From Gammaproteobacteria bacterium (GTDB taxonomy: Bacteria; Pseudomonadota; Gammaproteobacteria; Pseudomonadales; Pseudohongiellaceae): a stretch of 64,000 nt of DNA. The notes beneath the pieces are model-generated. The model had not been told where the DNA came from. It saw only the letters and a program-made list of their open reading frames with translations, and did no database searches. Below are positions 61,739-64,000 of the stretch, piece after piece. The stretch lies in NCBI GenBank assembly GCA_002706685.1, contig PALV01000011.1, forward strand, positions 186,001-250,000, written 5' to 3'. Every line of letters begins with the position of its first letter. Within the stretch, counting starts at the first letter, position 1. Position numbers and translations under genes: made by a program.

Positions 61739-62280
61739 GATTCGACTCCCGCAGGACGCATGGCTTGAGTGTATAAATGAATCACCAGTGGGAATATCAG
61801 TGCCCATGAAAGGCCGATAATCAACAGGCCCAGCCAGTCCGGCTGCATCAGGGCAACCCCCGCCATCTTCGCGCCACCAAAATAGGAAAGCGGTGCGAAC
61901 AGTCCGCCGCCCAGCGCTGAAAGCACCATGCGATGGTGAAACAGACGCATCGGGTAACCAACCGTGGTGGCGAATAACACCCAAAGGCAGGTCAGCCAGG
62001 CGGGCGGCAGCGTGCCGCCGGTCGCCAGCACGCCTGTCTGTACAAACAGCCAGTCGCAGGCAAAACCTATTGCCAGCACTTTGCCGATATACTGAAGCTC
62101 AGCGCGGGCGTTGTTTACCAGGGTCAGGTGCAGCGCCACCACAGCGACGGTAGTCAGTACGGCAACCAGCGAACCAAACCAGACACACACCAGCCAGGCG
62201 ATCTGGAAGACGACCGCGTTGAGCACAATATGTTGACGTTCGCTGAGACCGCCTGCCATTAGCGAATGAGGTGCTGCCAT
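61735..62280 (-). CDS. DUF2878 membrane protein
   Basis: The 181-residue protein has about six hydrophobic segments (AVVFQIAWLVCVWFGSLVAVL, AIGFACDWLFVQTGVLATG, LPPAWLTCLWVLFATTVGYPM, LSALGGGLFAPLSYFGGAKM, LLIIGLSWALIFPLVIHLY). The order fits DUF2878. It starts 8 bases after the cyclopropane-synthase gene and overlaps the next gene by 4 bases. Proteins of this family commonly sit with DUF1365 and cyclopropane synthase genes; their own function is not known. Confidence 0.85.
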   Translation of the reverse strand: MAAPHSLMAGGLSERQHIVLNAVVFQIAWLVCVWFGSLVAVLTTVAVVALHLTLVNNARAELQYIGKVLAIGFACDWLFVQTGVLATGGTLPPAWLTCLWVLFATTVGYPMRLFHHRMVLSALGGGLFAPLSYFGGAKMAGVALMQPDWLGLLIIGLSWALIFPLVIHLYTQAMRPAGVES

Positions 62281-62288
62281 GATTCGCC

Positions 62289-63620
62289 TCAGGCTCGGCC
62301 TTGACCCGAGGTGCCTGCCTGAACGCGGGCATGCAGGGGCGCCAGTCGATACTCAGGTTTTGCCATGAGAATCTGCGCTGTATGGATGACCCGCTCCATG
62401 AAGCCGCCCTGGCAATAGGCCAGATAGTAGTCCCACATGCGTATGAAGGCTTCATCAAAGCCCTGGGCACGCACACTGTCGAGCTTGCTGAGGAAGGCGC
62501 GACGCCAGTGATCGAGTGTCATTGCATAGTCTCGAGTGATGTCCTCCAGCCCGACAATCTGCAGATCGGTATGCTCAGCCACCTGGCCGGCAATGACCGC
62601 ATTACACGGCAAACACCCGCCCGGGAAGATGTAGCGCTGAATGAAGTCGACCTGCTGCAGTGATTTTTCGTAGCGCTGATCGGAAATCGTAATTGCCTGA
62701 ATCAGCATCAGACCATCGGGTTTCAGCAACGAGGCACATTTTTCGAAGTAGGTGGCGAAATACTGGTGACCGACTGCCTCGATCATTTCGATGGAAACCA
62801 GCTTGTCATACTTACCCTGAAGGTCCCGGTAATCACTCATCAGCAACTCGATCCGGTCTTCCAGTCCTTCCTCTGCAATGCGCTGGCGGGTGTACTCATA
62901 TTGCTGCTGTGAGATGGTGGTAGTGGTCACACGGCAGCCATAATGTTTGGCGGCGTGGATGGCCATACCGCCCCAGCCGGTGCCAATTTCAACCAGATGG
63001 TCGCTGGGCTTGAGTTGCAGTCTTTCACAGATATGCGTCAGCTTGGCTGTTGATGCCTCATGCAGCGTCTGAGTCTGGTCACGAAAAATAGCCGCTGAGT
63101 ACATCATCGTGGGATCAAGAAACAGCGAAAAGAAGTCATTGCTCAGGTCATAGTGGGCAGCAATGTTCTTGCGCGAGCCGCTGACTGTATTGCGATTGGC
63201 TTTGTGTGCAAACCAGTTGAGCAAGCGTGCACCCATTGATTTGCCGCGATCCATCCCCTGTAGAAAACTGAGGTTCAGCACCATGATGCGAACCAGCGCG
63301 ACCAGGTCTGGCGTATGCCAGTGCTGCTGCATGTAGGACTCCGCTCCGCCGATGCTGCCATTCCATGCCACCGCGCTGTAGAACTCAGGATCTGTCACAA
63401 CCACATTGGCATGGACTGGGCTGGTGCTGCTGTCACCGAAGTGAAACTGTTCTGTCCCCTCGGTGATGGTCAGCATGCCTCGCGAAAGCCCCTTGAGCCG
63501 TCGAAACAGCAGGTTGCGCGCCAGTTGCTGGCTTCGGGTGCCCTGAACCGGTTGAGTCGTGCTGCTGGCGACGGCGCCGGTGTTGACCAGTCCTGCCTGA
63601 TAGTTGCCGGGTGATTTCAT
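62289..63620 (-). CDS. cfa: Cyclopropane-fatty-acyl-phospholipid synthase family methyltransferase
   Basis: The 443-residue protein has the Cfa core: HYDLSNDFFSLFLDPTMMYS, the SAM site VEIGTGWGGMAIHAA, TTTISQQQYEYTRQRI, SIEMIEAVGHQYF and the late YIFPGGCLPC. The cysteine/tyrosine surroundings of the active site look intact. It transfers a methylene from SAM to membrane lipid double bonds, or in related clusters makes methylated fatty acids. The N-terminal segment (about 60 residues) is lipid-binding. The gene sits between DUF1365 and DUF2878 with 8-base gaps on both sides, so it is in one operon. Confidence 0.9.
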   Translation of the reverse strand: MKSPGNYQAGLVNTGAVASSTTQPVQGTRSQQLARNLLFRRLKGLSRGMLTITEGTEQFHFGDSSTSPVHANVVVTDPEFYSAVAWNGSIGGAESYMQQHWHTPDLVALVRIMVLNLSFLQGMDRGKSMGARLLNWFAHKANRNTVSGSRKNIAAHYDLSNDFFSLFLDPTMMYSAAIFRDQTQTLHEASTAKLTHICERLQLKPSDHLVEIGTGWGGMAIHAAKHYGCRVTTTTISQQQYEYTRQRIAEEGLEDRIELLMSDYRDLQGKYDKLVSIEMIEAVGHQYFATYFEKCASLLKPDGLMLIQAITISDQRYEKSLQQVDFIQRYIFPGGCLPCNAVIAGQVAEHTDLQIVGLEDITRDYAMTLDHWRRAFLSKLDSVRAQGFDEAFIRMWDYYLAYCQGGFMERVIHTAQILMAKPEYRLAPLHARVQAGTSGQGRA

Positions 63621-63628
63621 GGTTTGAT

Positions 63629-64000
63629 CTAGCTCCTCATCATCATCCGCTTGGGATGGGGGACAAACGGTATGCGTTTCAGATATATCCGCAAAGCCTG
63701 CCAGTAAATGGCGGCGGCGACCTGCACGGTCATTAACGGATACGACAGCAGGGTACGAAGCAGATTGCCGGTCGTGACAGGTCGTGAGGTAAGAGAGAGG
63801 CTGGCGTTAAACGCCTGTTCGCCATCACGCCAGTTCTGCAGGTTGATATTCAGGCGATCGGCGGGAGTTGTGGCCCGCCAGTGATACTTCATCTCCATTG
63901 GCATGAAGGGCGAAACGTGCATCTGCTTGTCGAAGGTATGCAGGGTGTCGCGCTCTGGATCGCAGGGAATCACGTAGCTGGTAGTCTCACGCCAGGGCGT
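63629..64000 (-). CDS. DUF1365 protein, N-terminus beyond window edge
   Basis: About 123 C-terminal residues are visible, with no stop in frame to the right edge. DKQMHVSPFMPMEMKYHW, the FNASLSLTSRPV strand and LLSYPLMTVQVAAAIYWQALRIYLKRIPF with PHP near the end are diagnostic of DUF1365. Members are found with cyclopropane synthase genes and often an FAD-dependent amine-oxidase-like gene upstream; that gene would lie outside this window. The family has a proposed role in membrane fatty-acid modification. It ends 8 bases before the cfa start. Confidence 0.88.
   Translation of the reverse strand, partial: TPWRETTSYVIPCDPERDTLHTFDKQMHVSPFMPMEMKYHWRATTPADRLNINLQNWRDGEQAFNASLSLTSRPVTTGNLLRTLLSYPLMTVQVAAAIYWQALRIYLKRIPFVPHPKRMMMRS

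Noticed and set aside
61739..61984. Longer start for the secreted unknown protein at 61984
   Set aside because: It would bury the clear signal peptide that begins at 61738 and run across the DUF2878 gene.

Overview
The window looks like chromosomal DNA of a marine-type, aerobic Gammaproteobacterium. The organism assignment is an inference (a Pseudohongiella- or Cellvibrionales-like lineage would fit). It rests on Kdo-based LPS genes (kdkA, waaA), glnK-amtB, tesB, class I DAHP synthase, thiC, a PQQ dehydrogenase, a large TonB-dependent receptor, an Mrp-type antiporter operon and a two-component system of the kind that normally accompanies the proteobacterial dedicated sortase. Genes are packed tightly, with many 4-base start/stop overlaps. 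I saw no insertion sequence, prophage, tRNA, rRNA or CRISPR array, and no gene-free stretch reaches 300 bases.

Layout. 1-4821: truncated PQQ dehydrogenase, a Baeyer-Villiger-type monooxygenase, Kdo kinase and a DXD glycosyltransferase. 4900-11910: a minus-strand envelope block with a membrane-anchored binding-protein-like sensor, a membrane protein with a probable C-terminal winged helix, a TonB receptor, a secreted tyrosine-type phosphatase and a secreted alpha/beta hydrolase. 12095-19147: transaldolase, epoxide hydrolase, wrbA, sppA and a large unknown membrane protein. 19331-21117: glnK-amtB with an upstream NtrC-type site. 21128-28277: an aldo/keto reductase / FAD oxidoreductase / truncated-corA unit, then waaA, pepQ, dinB and tesB. 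28464-33347: lipocalin-like protein, a MASE3-PAS-PAS-GGDEF-EAL protein and a beta-CASP metallohydrolase. 33382-40182: an eight-gene Mrp-like antiporter operon with three MrpD-like subunits and no full-length MrpA. 40295-46141: DUF2868/DUF3482 GTPase pair, metY, a small membrane protein and hemH. 46215-50825: tolC-like gene, thiC and DAHP synthase. 50918-55394: a MacAB-like ABC export operon whose start codon lies inside a large inverted repeat. 55527-60922: a secreted unknown, a small membrane protein, a GST, the sortase-type response regulator/kinase pair and a DUF2889 protein. 60980-64000: a minus-strand membrane-lipid cluster (DUF1365, cyclopropane-fatty-acid-synthase family, DUF2878, secreted unknown).

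Most promising for new biology: (1) the coupled periplasmic-binding-protein / transmembrane winged-helix gene pair at 9935-11910, directly upstream of a TonB-receptor operon that carries operator-like inverted repeats; (2) the three-D-subunit Mrp-like operon, whose last D subunit has serine in place of the key membrane glutamate; (3) the truncated CorA N-domain translationally coupled to an FAD oxidoreductase; (4) the 17-bp inverted repeat covering the start of the ABC exporter; (5) the sortase-type two-component pair with no sortase in view. All calls come from reading the sequence; no database search was possible.
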